DNA of 64,000 nucleotides from Gnetum montanum. Lineage: Eukaryota; Streptophyta; Gnetopsida; Gnetales; Gnetaceae. The position numbers and the translations under genes are program-made. The notes under the pieces are model-generated. The model saw nothing but the letters and a program-made list of their open reading frames with translations, ran no database searches and was not told the origin of the DNA. Shown piece after piece: positions 49,032 through 59,379 of this stretch. The stretch covers positions 1,214,112 to 1,278,111 of the forward strand of contig MNCI01014694.1 in NCBI GenBank assembly GCA_015680685.1. The letters are read 5' to 3'. The number at the start of each line of letters is the position of its first letter. The first letter of the stretch is position 1.

Positions 49032-51008
49032 ATGGCCTTCTTGCTGTGGAGAAGAATGGTTCTTGTTCCGAGCATAGTTTTCATACTCTGCTCTACAGCA
49101 CAAGGGCGCCTAAAATTGGTCAATGATGTTGCTGTTGGTTATGATGATAGTGATGAAGCTTCAAACAATAACAAATGGAACATCTTGGCTGACAGCAGCA
49201 CAAGCAACAATAATGTGGATAAACACTGTGAGTCATGGAGATTTGTAGTGGAGACCAACACTGTGATAAAATGGAGGACAGTTCCGGCCGAGTGTGAGAT
49301 TTATGTAAAAGAATACATGACCAGAAGCAAGCAGTACTCGAGTGATTTGGCTTTGGTTGCAAATTACTCCATTGCTTATGCAGAATCCCTCCAAGTCTCT
49401 GATGACGGCAAAGATGCTTGGGTTTTTGATGTTGACGAAACCATTCTCTCTAATCTGCCTTATTATGCAAAACATCGTTATGGGTAAGTGAAGTTTTTGG
49501 CATAATAAACCAGGTAACAGGTTTGATTTTGATTTTAATGGGCAATGCTACCTTAAAACAAATTTAATATTTGATTGGTTTTTTTTTTTTTTTTTTTTTG
49601 ATTGATAGTTAACATCTGTGAGTGGATCATTTGAAGTGGCCTTTTTTAAAAAAATTTGTTGATTGTAGTTAAGGGTGTTACTGAGTGAACCATCTGGAGT
49701 GATGGTAAAGTGTTTATTTTACAAGTTGTATTATTAAGGGGGTGTTTGGCTGCCCTATTCTTAGATAATCTCCTTATATTTATAAAATTATTTGGTTTCA
49801 ATTAATTTGATGGAGGTTTACCAATATTAATCTTTAAATTCATGTCAGGTCTACCATTTATTTTGGTTTTTTTTAGTCTATTCAGATTTCAGCGGTGGAG
49901 GTATTATCTATTAAGATTCATGAATATGTAAACTCACAACATTTTCATCCAACTAAACAGGCTCTAAAGGATCATGGTCCAAAGCCAAAATGCTCATCCC
50001 TTCAAGGAAAGTCCTAGGAGGGTGGATAAGCAAAAGCTTGACCTCTTCCTAGTAGCTGCACCCTGGCTAAAACTAAGGTCTTATGACTTGAGAAACAAGT
50101 ACCTTACCATCACTCCAAATGATTGTTCCTATCCTAAGCATAACCACTGATATTTTTATTAGTTAGGTCACCATGCTAATCCTTCATGATAAGGCAATTT
50201 GTTGAGAGATAAGATCCCCTAGTTAGGGTGTCTATTGAGTTGAGTCATTATTGGTGTTTTTTGTGTTTTGATCTCAACCATCTAAATACCAAGGTTGGGT
50301 AACCAATTATCTGGTGCTTTTGGGGAGTTGAAGGCTCTATTTACTGCATTAATGAAAAAGCCAATCTGATTGTAATTGGGTTTGGTGTTTGGGGAATTAC
50401 AATGCTGTGCAGGGCTGAAGCTTACGATAAAGTTCTTTACCAAGCATGGACGGAGGAGGGTATTGCTCCTGCATTGATTTCCAGTCATAAGCTGTACATG
50501 CGTCTACTTAAGTTGGGTTTCAAGATCTTCATAATCACCGGCAGAGACGAGCAACACAGGAATATTACTACCAAGAATTTACATACTGCCGGCTACCACT
50601 CGTGGGAGAGGCTCATACTCCGGTAAGATCTATCCATGTGTATTATTACTCTTAAAATTTTCATTATTTCTTTGGTGATGGATACTGTTTTCTTCTTCTG
50701 GACTTACAAGCGCAAAATCAGAAAATCTTTTATACTTGTATCAACAAAATGGCTTGGTTACCTTGAGTTCTCTAGGACATTGGAAGTTTCCAAATCTTAA
50801 TTATGACTGATATTGCTGCTGTTGATGCAGAGGAGATGAAGATCAGGGCAAGACAGCAGTCGTTTACAAGTCAAAGAAAAGATATCAACTTGAAGACGAG
50901 GGATTTAGGCTCAGAGGGAACATCGGTGATCAATGGAGTGATTTAACTGGATATTCTGTGGGAAATCGGACTTTCAAGATTCCAAATCCCATGTATTACG
51001 TAGCTTAA
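49032..51008 (+). CDS. Acid phosphatase, HAD superfamily class III (VSP-like), three exons
   Basis: Exons 49032-49483, 50413-50622 and 50831-51008 (introns GT-AG; donors GGTAAGTG and GGTAAGAT, acceptors TGTGCAG and GATGCAG) join in frame to 279 codons ending MYYVA-stop. This is the usual length for plant acid phosphatase class B/vegetative storage proteins. Residues 1-25 (MVLVPSIVFILCSTAQG core) look like a signal peptide, so the protein is probably secreted or vacuolar. HAD motifs are complete: WVFDVDETILSNLPYY with nucleophile Asp133 and acid/base Asp135, FIITGRDEQHRNIT with Thr193, a Lys near 234 (AVVYKSKKRY), and GNIGDQWSDLTG with Asp254 and Asp258. It should hydrolyse phosphate monoesters. 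The Asp nucleophile is kept, unlike soybean storage VSPs, which have Ser there. No stop or frameshift was found. Isolated, with repeats on both sides and within intron 1. Confidence 0.93.
49579..49599 (+). repeat. T21 homopolymer in intron 1
   Basis: A run of 21 T, possibly the poly(A) end of a minus-strand retroposed copy; followed by GATTGATAG. Confidence 0.7.
49738..49972. mobile_element. Candidate MITE in intron 1
   Basis: About 235 bp starting GGGGGTGTTTGGCTGCCC and ending CATCCAACTAAACAGGCTC, imperfect inverted ends of the GGG-TGTTTGG type often seen in plant hAT-like miniature elements. No exact 8-bp target duplication was seen, so this is tentative. Confidence 0.4.
49975..50133 (-). 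repeat. SINE-like repeat, family 2, in intron 1
   Basis: Sense strand: AATCATTTGGAGTGATGGTA (A-box-like), TTGTTTCTCAAGT, a poorly preserved B box (CTTAGTTTTAGCC), then GCTTATCCACCCTCCTAGGA. A fuller B box is present in the related copy at 52030-52176. A partial opposite-strand head lies at about 49695-49733. Confidence 0.55.
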
Positions 51009-51145
51009 TTAGCAGCATGTCTGTGAGGGTTTTAAAAGTTAAAATAAGCCACTCCAAGTGTTTTAAGCTTGGACGGCTAGTCTCCAGGGAGGAAAATGGC
51101 TTAAAAACCACTTCCTACCGACTCGTCTTCTAACTTTAAAAATTT

Positions 51146-51231
51146 AATAAACACTGTTGTTGAGAATTATGGCTGTGCAAGTATCCAATCCGAAATTGAA
51201 CGTTAAGTCTTATTTTGCCGATTTCAATAAA
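51146..51231 (+). terminator. Polyadenylation signals of the acid phosphatase gene
   Basis: AATAAA at 51146-51151 (138 bp after the stop) and again at 51226-51231, within the expected distance for a plant 3' UTR. Confidence 0.5.
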
Positions 51232-51289
51232 TGCCTTGTTCCGGGTATTTAAAAGGGCAACTTTCTCTTGTGACTTTAATTTTTTTTTT

Positions 51290-51960
51290 TTCTAAACAAC
51301 TAGTACTATATTAATAAAAGCTAATGCTGGTCCTACAAAATGTTGCAAATGATAAAATACAATGCTTCTACGTGGACACTATCATTACAGCGACAAACTC
51401 ATGTTGTAAAGATCATAAAGTTACAGAAGAAGACACTATCCATGAAGTTGAATTCATGCTAATACTTGTAAATTTAACATTGGTAATTAATTAGCATAAA
51501 TGACTGATTCCATTGCTTCTAGTTTGCTCTACTTGTAAGAGAGAACCCTTTGAGGCCCTCCTTGAGTTAAAATTTTGATGGTCTCAAAAAGCATAACTAC
51601 TATGTTAATTACTCCACAACCAAAACATAATACAAACGTGTCCCATTGATTATCAACAAAGCCCTTAACCTCCCAATTATTATATACATAGCCTTAGTGT
51701 AAAGGCATTGGGGGAACACACGCATTATTGTCTCCTAGTTCTTGTAACAAAGGCAACATCTTGCCTCTCAAGACTTATGCATTAAAATAACATTGTGCCT
51801 TACAAGTTAAACTAAAAACTTCACTTTGAACTTATAATAAAGTTGTAAAAAATCAATCTATCTAAGAGTAGTGAAGAAAGAGCGCTAAACAACTTGTGCT
51901 TGACTACTAGATGAAGCCTCTTATGCTTCTTTATTTCTATTCATACAAAATGTTTAAATA
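51290..51960 (-). pseudogene. L1-type LINE remnant, C-terminal zinc-binding RT domain
   Basis: The minus strand reads KVKFLV, then LVRHNVILMHKS, EARCCLCYKN and ETIMRVFPQCLYTKA, the pattern of the zf-RVT domain at the end of plant L1 ORF2. Stops occur where Trp or Gln is expected. The RT core of a similar LINE lies at 62268-63270 on the same strand, beyond element B. Confidence 0.65.
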
Positions 51961-52029
51961 GCTAGTCTATGTAATTCCTTACTCCCAGTAATGGGGAAAA
52001 CATTATCATAAACAAGAACTTCAATCCGA

Positions 52030-52176
52030 ACCTCAATGCTCATCCTATAAAGCAAGATTCTAAGAGGTTTGGTAGATAAGTGAAAACATAACATCTTTAA
52101 GTGGTTGTGCCCAGGCTTAAACCTATGTCTTTCAACTTGAGAAATAAACATCTTAAAATCACTCTAAATGATGGTT
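52030..52176 (-). repeat. SINE-like repeat, family 2, downstream copy
   Basis: Sense strand: CATTTAGAGTGATTTTAAGA, TATTTCTCAAGTTGAAAGAC and a near-consensus B box AGGTTTAAGCCTGGG. Its head abuts the left LTR of element B. The open frame of 65 codons over it (52151-51954) is low-value. Confidence 0.55.
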
Positions 52177-52178
52177 TT

Positions 52179-53051
52179 TGATAAATCGTGTTTTTCAATG
52201 CTCCAATGTCAGGGTGACCACGATATTGGGTACGCGATATTGTGGCCCAAGATGCGATATCGAACATTCGATATCGCAGGGTTACTCCCTAGTTTATAAA
52301 TACAGCACCCAAGTGCACAATTGAGAGTAAGTTGTTAGCAGTCAAGTAGTGAAACTCTTGCAGTTTGTTCATTTGAAAGGTAGAATATTTTCCAAGTGCC
52401 CGCAGTGAGAGTTCTAAGTGTGAATGGATCTTTATTCAATCATTGATGTACCTGAGCACACCATTGTGTTGGCAATAAAGACGAACTCTTTGATCCATTC
52501 CTTGTAGCACTTGAGTTTTTCTTTCTTATGCATTTACATATTGTTATTTCATGCAATTTACATTAATGTTATTTATGCATTAATTAATTCTAATCAATCA
52601 AGCAAATCATTAAATTACACAAGCACGACCCCTTTGAGCATACGTGTGACACTTGGTAACTCAAAAACGACTAGGGTTTGACAGCCCAGTAGTGTTTGCA
52701 CAATGTTCATGATGTGTTTGGGAAGTGGGAACGATTACTTGTGTTAGGCTAGATTACACTATATTTTACTTCACAATTAATAGCTCTTACTATTAATCAC
52801 TTTTACTTTTATTCTTGTTTTAGGTGAGTAATTCCATAAAAATAAAAAATAATAAAAATCTTATGCCTCAGTCACACTTAACCATACAATTGCATTCCAC
52901 AAGTGGGACTGGGAAGACAACAAACGAACAGCATGCACACACTGTTTAGCTCTAGTGCACTTAGTAATTATAGCCTACGGAATTCGACCGAATTGCACGT
53001 GAATGCTTCTGATTCGTATGGTTGGGCATAGGGGTACCTTGCCGCTCATCA
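52179..53051 (+). repeat. Element B 5' LTR
   Basis: Starts TGATAAATCG. U3 of ~116 bp contains GCGATATTGTGG, GCGATATCGAAC and TTCGATATCGCA before TATAAATA (52295-52302). The terminal block GATTCGTATGGTTGGGCATA is shared with every other LTR here. Confidence 0.92.
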
Positions 53052-53052
53052 T

Positions 53053-53070
53053 TGGCACTGTTGTTGAGGA
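53053..53070 (+). other. Primer binding site of B (tRNA-Asp type)
   Basis: TGGCACTGTTGTTGAGGA; 13 of 18 match, all five differences transitions. Confidence 0.8.
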
Positions 53071-53214
53071 CTGTAGTTCTTCGTGCGCTATCTGAACCTA
53101 GTGAAACTTAGTAACCTTGTTGTTCGAACCCTAAGAGTCAAATCCTACGAAAACAAAAAAAAATATTATTATCATTAAATTAAATCTCAATTGCATATTG
53201 TTTATTAACCCAAA

Positions 53215-55570
53215 ATGTCTTCTTCTCATAGGAGCCCATCTCCTCCTAGGGCAGTTCAAGTGCCTCAACAATATTGGGTGGTGTATGTTCATCTTGATGA
53301 GTATGTACCAGACTTTACCTTCATCTTACATTAAGACAAACTGATGCGGTGGCGTGATATGGAAGGCAACATTGTGTTGCTACCCGACTAATCTGTTCTA
53401 GTAATGCTTCAACTAATGCTTGCATGACATGGGCTTCAACATCTCCATGGAGAATATGAGCTGCGAGATCCCGACTCAAGGGATTATCATCCCACTAAAG
53501 CAAAAAAATTAAGGGATCGGTAGTTGGAGCACTAGCATGAGCTTGTGAAGGGCAAGGGATCAAATATCTTTCCACCTCTGCTTGGCCTGATTGATGAAGG
53601 TAACCACTTCTTTAGTGATTCTCCTCTCTTTGACTTTGTTCAAGAAGCCCTCAACCAGAATGTACAATCCACAATCCATAATCTAGGTTCTGGTCAAAAT
53701 GGATCCAATGACAAAAATGGATCGAGTGAAGCAAGTTCAAGGAAAGGGAAACAAAGGAGATCATGATCACGATCGTGGTCACAAACATCAAAGGAAGGGA
53801 GATAGACATCAATGTAGAGCAAGTTTCCCTTCTTCTTCCCCTTCATCGTCGTCATCTTCTTCTTCATCTAGTTTAGATCATAACCATAGAAGAAATAACC
53901 ATGATGGAGGTTGATGGGACTAGAACAATAGAAGAGACTTTTGAGACAATCATGACCGAAGACGTGGGCAATCTAGAGAGGCCCACCATCAAGAAAGAAA
54001 GGTTAGTAGGGAACATCGTAAGTGGCACCATCATGGCCTTGATGAACCTCTACTTGCTACTTGGGGCATGTTAAATATTGCAGAGGCTGTGAGGATTCCA
54101 ACGAGGCACATGAAGGACAACAGAATAAAGAGGCTAGATATGAACAACTTCCCTCAATTCGAGGGAGGATATGATGTTGATCCACAAAATCATCTTCAGG
54201 TCTTCCAAGATGCATGTGCCTTACAAAATATTGAAAATGAATGGAAAATGCTGAAATTATTTCCAAGGACACTCATAAAGGAAGCAGAAAGTTGATATCA
54301 ATCCTTGGAACTAGAATCAATCAGGTGGTGGAGTACGATGTTGGAACTATTCAATGAAAAATATCAAATGTACTCCCAAGTATCCAATCTAACAAAAGAA
54401 ATTCAAGGGTGAAAACAAGGGAATCATGAGCCATTGGATGCTGCTATTGGCCAATACTACTCTCTATTGCATAGGTGTCCTGGCCATGGATACTCTCAGC
54501 TTGATCAGCTTCACCATATCATAGATAGGTTGTGGTTTGAAACTAGGAAAACCCTTGGCGTCTATGCCTAAGGAAGATTGACAGAGTTAAGCACCCATTG
54601 GATTCAAAAACTAATTGAGCAAGTAGCCAAGGAGGAGGGAGAACTAAGAAAATGTAAAAGTGTAGAAAAATACAACAGGAACCCTTCTATTTGGAAAAAG
54701 GAGGTTCAATTTTGTGACAATGAGGATGAATTCACCAGAGATGAGGTGGTTAATCAAAAAACCTTACCATTCCAGAAATTGCAATCAGAAATCATAGATA
54801 AGGTTGATCAATTATGACACTCTATTGACAATAAGTGTCAAGCTATCTTAAAAATTATTGAAGAATCCAAGGAGCAAAGTGGTGAGCATGACCGTCAAAG
54901 ACATAAGGAAGCTGAATGTACCATATTTAAGCGTAAAGGTAAAATGACTACAATAGCGATGGCTACGAATAGCAATTCAGATGATGATGGTGGGTGTGAT
55001 GTTTGCCAATATGAACATCCTAAGGGATGTTGTCCAGTTATATCATACTTGCAGGAATCAGGGGGTGTATGCCTTACATCCATGACTTGCACAAAGGCAA
55101 AGGCCCAAAAGATTACCTTATCCATAAGGCAATCCTCAACAGTTCTAGCAACCATAGCAATACTATCCAAGTGGAACTCATTTGCAACCCTATGAATTGT
55201 ACTAGCAATGGTAACAACCACAATCGTGGGCATTGCCACCTCCAAGATAACAATATCTTTACTGGCAACCAGATCCTTACGGTTACTATGTTCAGCAACC
55301 TTCATCTCCAAGGGACTTCTCTAGTCATGTTGTTGCTTACCAACCTCACCACTACCCTTCTAAAACATACCAATCATCCTATCCATGGAGGGATGCTACC
55401 TACTACCCTCATGTACCTCTTGTCCCTGCACCTACTGCTCCACCTTCTACACAACTACCACCTACTTCATCCATGCAAGGTGAATTTCTTGCACAACCAC
55501 AGCAAAGGAACGCTACGAGGGTAGTTAACTTACAATTGGTTAACCCATCTAGTGGGTTAGAACCATGAAC
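53215..55570 (+). pseudogene. gag of element B
   Basis: ATG at 53215 (MSSSHRSPSPPRAVQ). Blocks in order: VVYVHLDEYVPDFTF, a basic His/Arg/Ser stretch (53700-53900), the capsid-like region at 54068-54560 (EAVRIPTRHMKDN, RLDMNNFPQFEGG, ACALQNIENEW, MLELFNEKYQ), charged helices (54578-54890), and the knuckle GGCDVCQYEHPKGC at about 54990-55030 (CX2CX3HX3C). Stops within the capsid block occur at positions where related copies have Trp or Gln. Packages the element RNA in active relatives. Confidence 0.82.
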
Positions 55571-56323
55571 AAAGAAAAGATCCTTCTTCTGACCTCATAG
55601 TCCACTAAAGCCTCAGACACATCAATGGTTGGTAACCTTGCTCCTCCACCTTCTTCTATTTCCTCTCTATCCGAGTCCCCTTCAAACCAAAATCCCTCTT
55701 GAATCCATACTATAATGCTGACACATGTTGTATCTGATTGAATTTGAGCTAGTAACCTACCTAGAAAATTAACTGATCCCGGAAGTCCCCTAATTTACTT
55801 GCAAATTGTTGAGAATGAGCCTTGTAAAGCTCTTCTTAACTCTAGTTCTAGTGTTAATCTGATCTCGCATGAGATGTACATAATGTGGAACCTTCCTCCC
55901 TTGAAGAAGAGCAACATTCAGTTGGAATTAGTGGACCAATCCATCACTGTTCCATTAGGACTAGTTGAGGACATCATCACCACCATTTTTGGGTGGTCAT
56001 ATCCCACTGATTTCCTGGTAATCAAAGTGGAGAACTACAAGGGGGACTTTCCAATTATTATGGGAAGGACGTGGCTAAGTACTATTAATGCTAAAATGAG
56101 CATTAGAGATCTTTCCTTAGAAATATTAAAAGAAAATGAATTTGGAAAGATTAAGAAGAAGAAAGTTCCATGTATTGCATATAGCGATTCAAGGTGCCTT
56201 TGTGTGCAGAAGTTATGGTCAGTAAAGCAAACATCTATCTTTGCATGCAAGCAGTGTGCACCAAAAGTTGATATCCAGAGATGTCTGTACGCAGTAGCCA
56301 CAAAATAAGAAGGCACCCAATGG
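55571..56323 (+). pseudogene. Protease and Cys-rich linker of element B
   Basis: The active site reads NEPCKALLNSSSSVNLIS near 55820, so the catalytic Asp is Asn and the Gly is Ser: the protease would be inactive even if translated. The rest of the domain (MGRTWLSTINAKMSIRDLS) is open. The linker PCIAYSDSRCLC, FACKQCAPK, DIQRCLYAVAT (56165-56305) matches that of A. Confidence 0.82.
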
Positions 56324-57995
56324 TTGACAACTAATTCAAGCAGTAGTACATTATGCATGGAACCTACTGAGGGCTTAATGTACGAGTATGTTGCAAGTAT
56401 GGATGAACTTGAGCAAGTTCATCACCAGCTCTCTAAAGGAGTAAATGATGATGTCAATTGGGGTGAGCTGGAAATTCCTAAAAATTTTAAACAAGAGCCC
56501 CTTGAATTGAAGATGCTATCGACTAGAATTGAGTATGTATTTTTGAAAAATGGAAGGTTAGTTATCATTAATGCCAAGCTTGCTATTGAACAGAGGAGAA
56601 AATTAATAAAGGTTGTGAAAAAGTGGTCAACAGCCTTGGCCTGGTCATATATTCCGAACTCATTGGGATAGATCCAAGAATATGCTAGCATTGAATATAC
56701 ACTGACCCCACTGTTAAACCGAAATGACAGTCGCAGAGACGTTTAAATCCCAAGTTAAAACAGATTGTCAAAGAGGAGACTGAATAACTCCTCAAAGCGA
56801 GAAAACCCTAAACCCTATCATAAATAGTAAGTAGGTCAGTCCACTCATGTTCGTACCAAAGAAAGGAGGCAAATGATGAGTGTGCATTGATTTCTGGCTA
56901 CTCAACATGGCAACTTTCAAGGTCATTTTTTGTTGCATTTCGTCGACCAAGTGCTGGACACTATTTTGCAGCACAGATATTACAACTTTCTTGATGGTTA
57001 TAGTGGCTATAACCAAATTTAGATTGCACTAGAGGACCAAGAAGAGACAACTTTCACAAGGCCTTAACGGACTTTTGCTCATCGTTAGATGCCATTTGGT
57101 CTATGTAATGCCCTAGCCACATTTCAACAATTAGTTCTCAACATTTTCCAACAACATATTGGTAGTGGGGTAGAAGTTTTTATGGATGATTTTTCTACCT
57201 ATGGAGCTAGGCTCGAGCAAGCCGTGGACAATCTTGAGCAAGTATTGAAGAGATGTGTTGAAACAAACCTCTAGCTCAATTGGCAAAAGAGCCATCTTAT
57301 GGTCTAGGAAGGCATAGTATTGGGGAATTGCATCTCAAAAGTAGGAATTGAGGTAGACCCTAAAAAAATAATGATCATCCAAGGAATAATCCATCAACCT
57401 GAAACATTCAAAGAAGTTTGATCATTCCTTGGTCATACTGGCTACTATCGAAGATTCATTGAGAATTTTTCCAAAATCACTAAGGCATTGGTAGAATTGA
57501 CAAAGAAGGATGCATCATTCATCCAGACCCCTGCATGTGAATCAACATTTCAATAATTGAAGTAAAAGCTTATTAAAACCCCCATTCTTCAAGCATAAGA
57601 TTAGTCCAGACCATTTCATGTGATGACCGATATCTCGAATTATGCTTTGGGGGTAGTGCTTATGCAGATGGATGTTCAAAAACGTCCATATTACATTCAT
57701 TATGCAAGCTGAAGCATTGCAGGTGCACAACTACACTACACCATCACAGAAAAGTAGTTGATGGCAATGGTGTTCTCTTTAGAGAAGTTCAGGCACTATG
57801 TGCTTGGCTACAAATTTTTTGTGCACACAGATCATAGCACCATCAAATTTATAATGAACAAACCAACGGTGAGCCCCCATGTCATACAATGGCTCATGAT
57901 TTTATAGGAATTTAATCTCATGATGGTAGATTGTAAGGGTGTGGAGAATGTGGTTGTAGGTCACTTATCGTGACTAAGATGGGATGACAAGGAGA
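56324..57995 (+). pseudogene. Reverse transcriptase and RNase H of element B
   Basis: Pre-RT open block 56324-56671 (STRIEYVFLKNGRLVIINAK). RT blocks: YNFLDGYSGYNQI near 56985-57040, PFGLCNALATFQQLVLN at 57090, catalytic VFMDDFSTYG at 57175-57205 and [19 protein letters not shown] at 57425. RNase H: PFHVMTDISNYALGVVLMQM near 57610, FSLEKFRHYVLGYKFFVHTDH with its Asp kept at 57830, and NVVVGHLS at 57950. At least ten stops, mostly at expected Gln or Trp codons, and a frameshift around 56680-56900. Confidence 0.88.
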
Positions 57996-58059
57996 AAGAG
58001 AGCCTGTTATTTGATCAATTCCTTGATGAATCTCTCCTTGCAAGTGCTATTAGTGCTTA

Positions 58060-59379
58060 AATTCCCAATAAACCAAAATGGTATGACACCATCCTCACTT
58101 ATTTGCTCAAGCAAGAACTGCTGCAAGGGCTGGACACTAGAAAGAAATAATAGTTTCTTCACCGTGTCAAATATTTCATGGAGATTAATGAAAAACTTTA
58201 CAAGGTTTGTCCCGATGGCCTAGTACGCTGGTATGTCCCTAATATGAATCAACTGCGCATTCTTCAAGATGCTCATGAAGTTCCTTATGGGGGCCATGAT
58301 GCTAGGAGATGCATGGCCATAAAAATCCTCATGGTAGGGTATTATTGGCTGACAATCTTCAGGGATGCACATCAATTCATCCATTCTTGTGATCGTTGCT
58401 AGAGGGATTGTGGAATGACAACTTGAATGTAGGACTCACAACAATGGATACAACCTCTCGAGCCATTCAACATTTGGGGCATTGACTTTATGGGTTCCAT
58501 TGCACCATTATCAAATGGAAAGGGATATATAATAGTTGCAGTTGACTATTGTACCAAGTGGGAAAAAGCAATAGCCATCACCAACTGTACATCTACCACT
58601 GTTTCTCGGTTTGTACAAGAAAACATCATAAACAAGTTTGGTGTACCTCGTGCATTAATTTTTGATAATGGAACTCATTTTATAAGTGCCACTTTCTAGA
58701 AACTGATGCAACACTTGGGGGTTGAACATAAACTCACAACACCATATCACCCCAAGCCAATGGTCAAGCTGAGGTCACTAATCGGGAGATTACAAAAATC
58801 TTAACACATACCATTAGCAAATACTAAAGGGACTAGAACACTAAATTAAATGATCCCTTTTGGGCCTATAGCTCCACATGGAAGCTTCCCATAGGGTATT
58901 CTCCCTATGAGCTTATGTACAGAAAACTACCAACATTGCCCATCCAATCTGAGATTCATACACTCTCTACAGCCTGTGACCTTAACCTAGATCTAAGTCT
59001 AGCATAGAAAGAACAATTAATGAGTTTCAACTTGCTAGATGAAAATCAGTTAATGGCCTTATCATCCAATGAGACACATAAGGCATTCAATAAGAAATGC
59101 CATGACCTCAAAATAAGAAAAGTCAAGTTTCAACTAGGAGACAAGGTTCTCTATTGGAATCCTACACATGTGCCCCAACGAACTAAATTTCAAACATTGT
59201 GGAAAGGACCTTACATTATTGATGAGACCTTTCCATTTGGGGCCATGAACATCTACAAACTTGATAGCCTAGATAAAAAAAAACTAGTCAACATTCAACA
59301 AATAAAACCTTTCCATGAGCTCAAGCCAACCAACACAACAACCACACTCAATCTTTTGGATCTCTCCCTTCCAACTTAG
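58060..59379 (+). pseudogene. Integrase of element B
   Basis: HHCC finger intact in residues: LQDAHEVPYGGHDARR...SCDRC (58262-58402). First catalytic Asp present (IWGIDFMGSIAPLSNG, near 58480), second present (ALIFDNGTHF, near 58665). The Glu block (QAEVTNREI) follows in another frame at 58765-58790. The C-terminal region (59020-59379) is open: DKVLYWNPTHVPQRT and LWKGPYIIDETFPFGAMNIY, ending HELKP. Stops at 58403, 58426 and 58699 break the frame. Confidence 0.88.

Noticed and set aside
49120-49475. Minus-strand frames over exon 1
   Set aside because: Shadows of the acid phosphatase exon, which has complete HAD motifs and splice sites.
52030-52176. tRNA gene
   Set aside because: A B-box-like sequence is present but no cloverleaf with matching acceptor stem or anticodon arm could be formed; fits a SINE instead.
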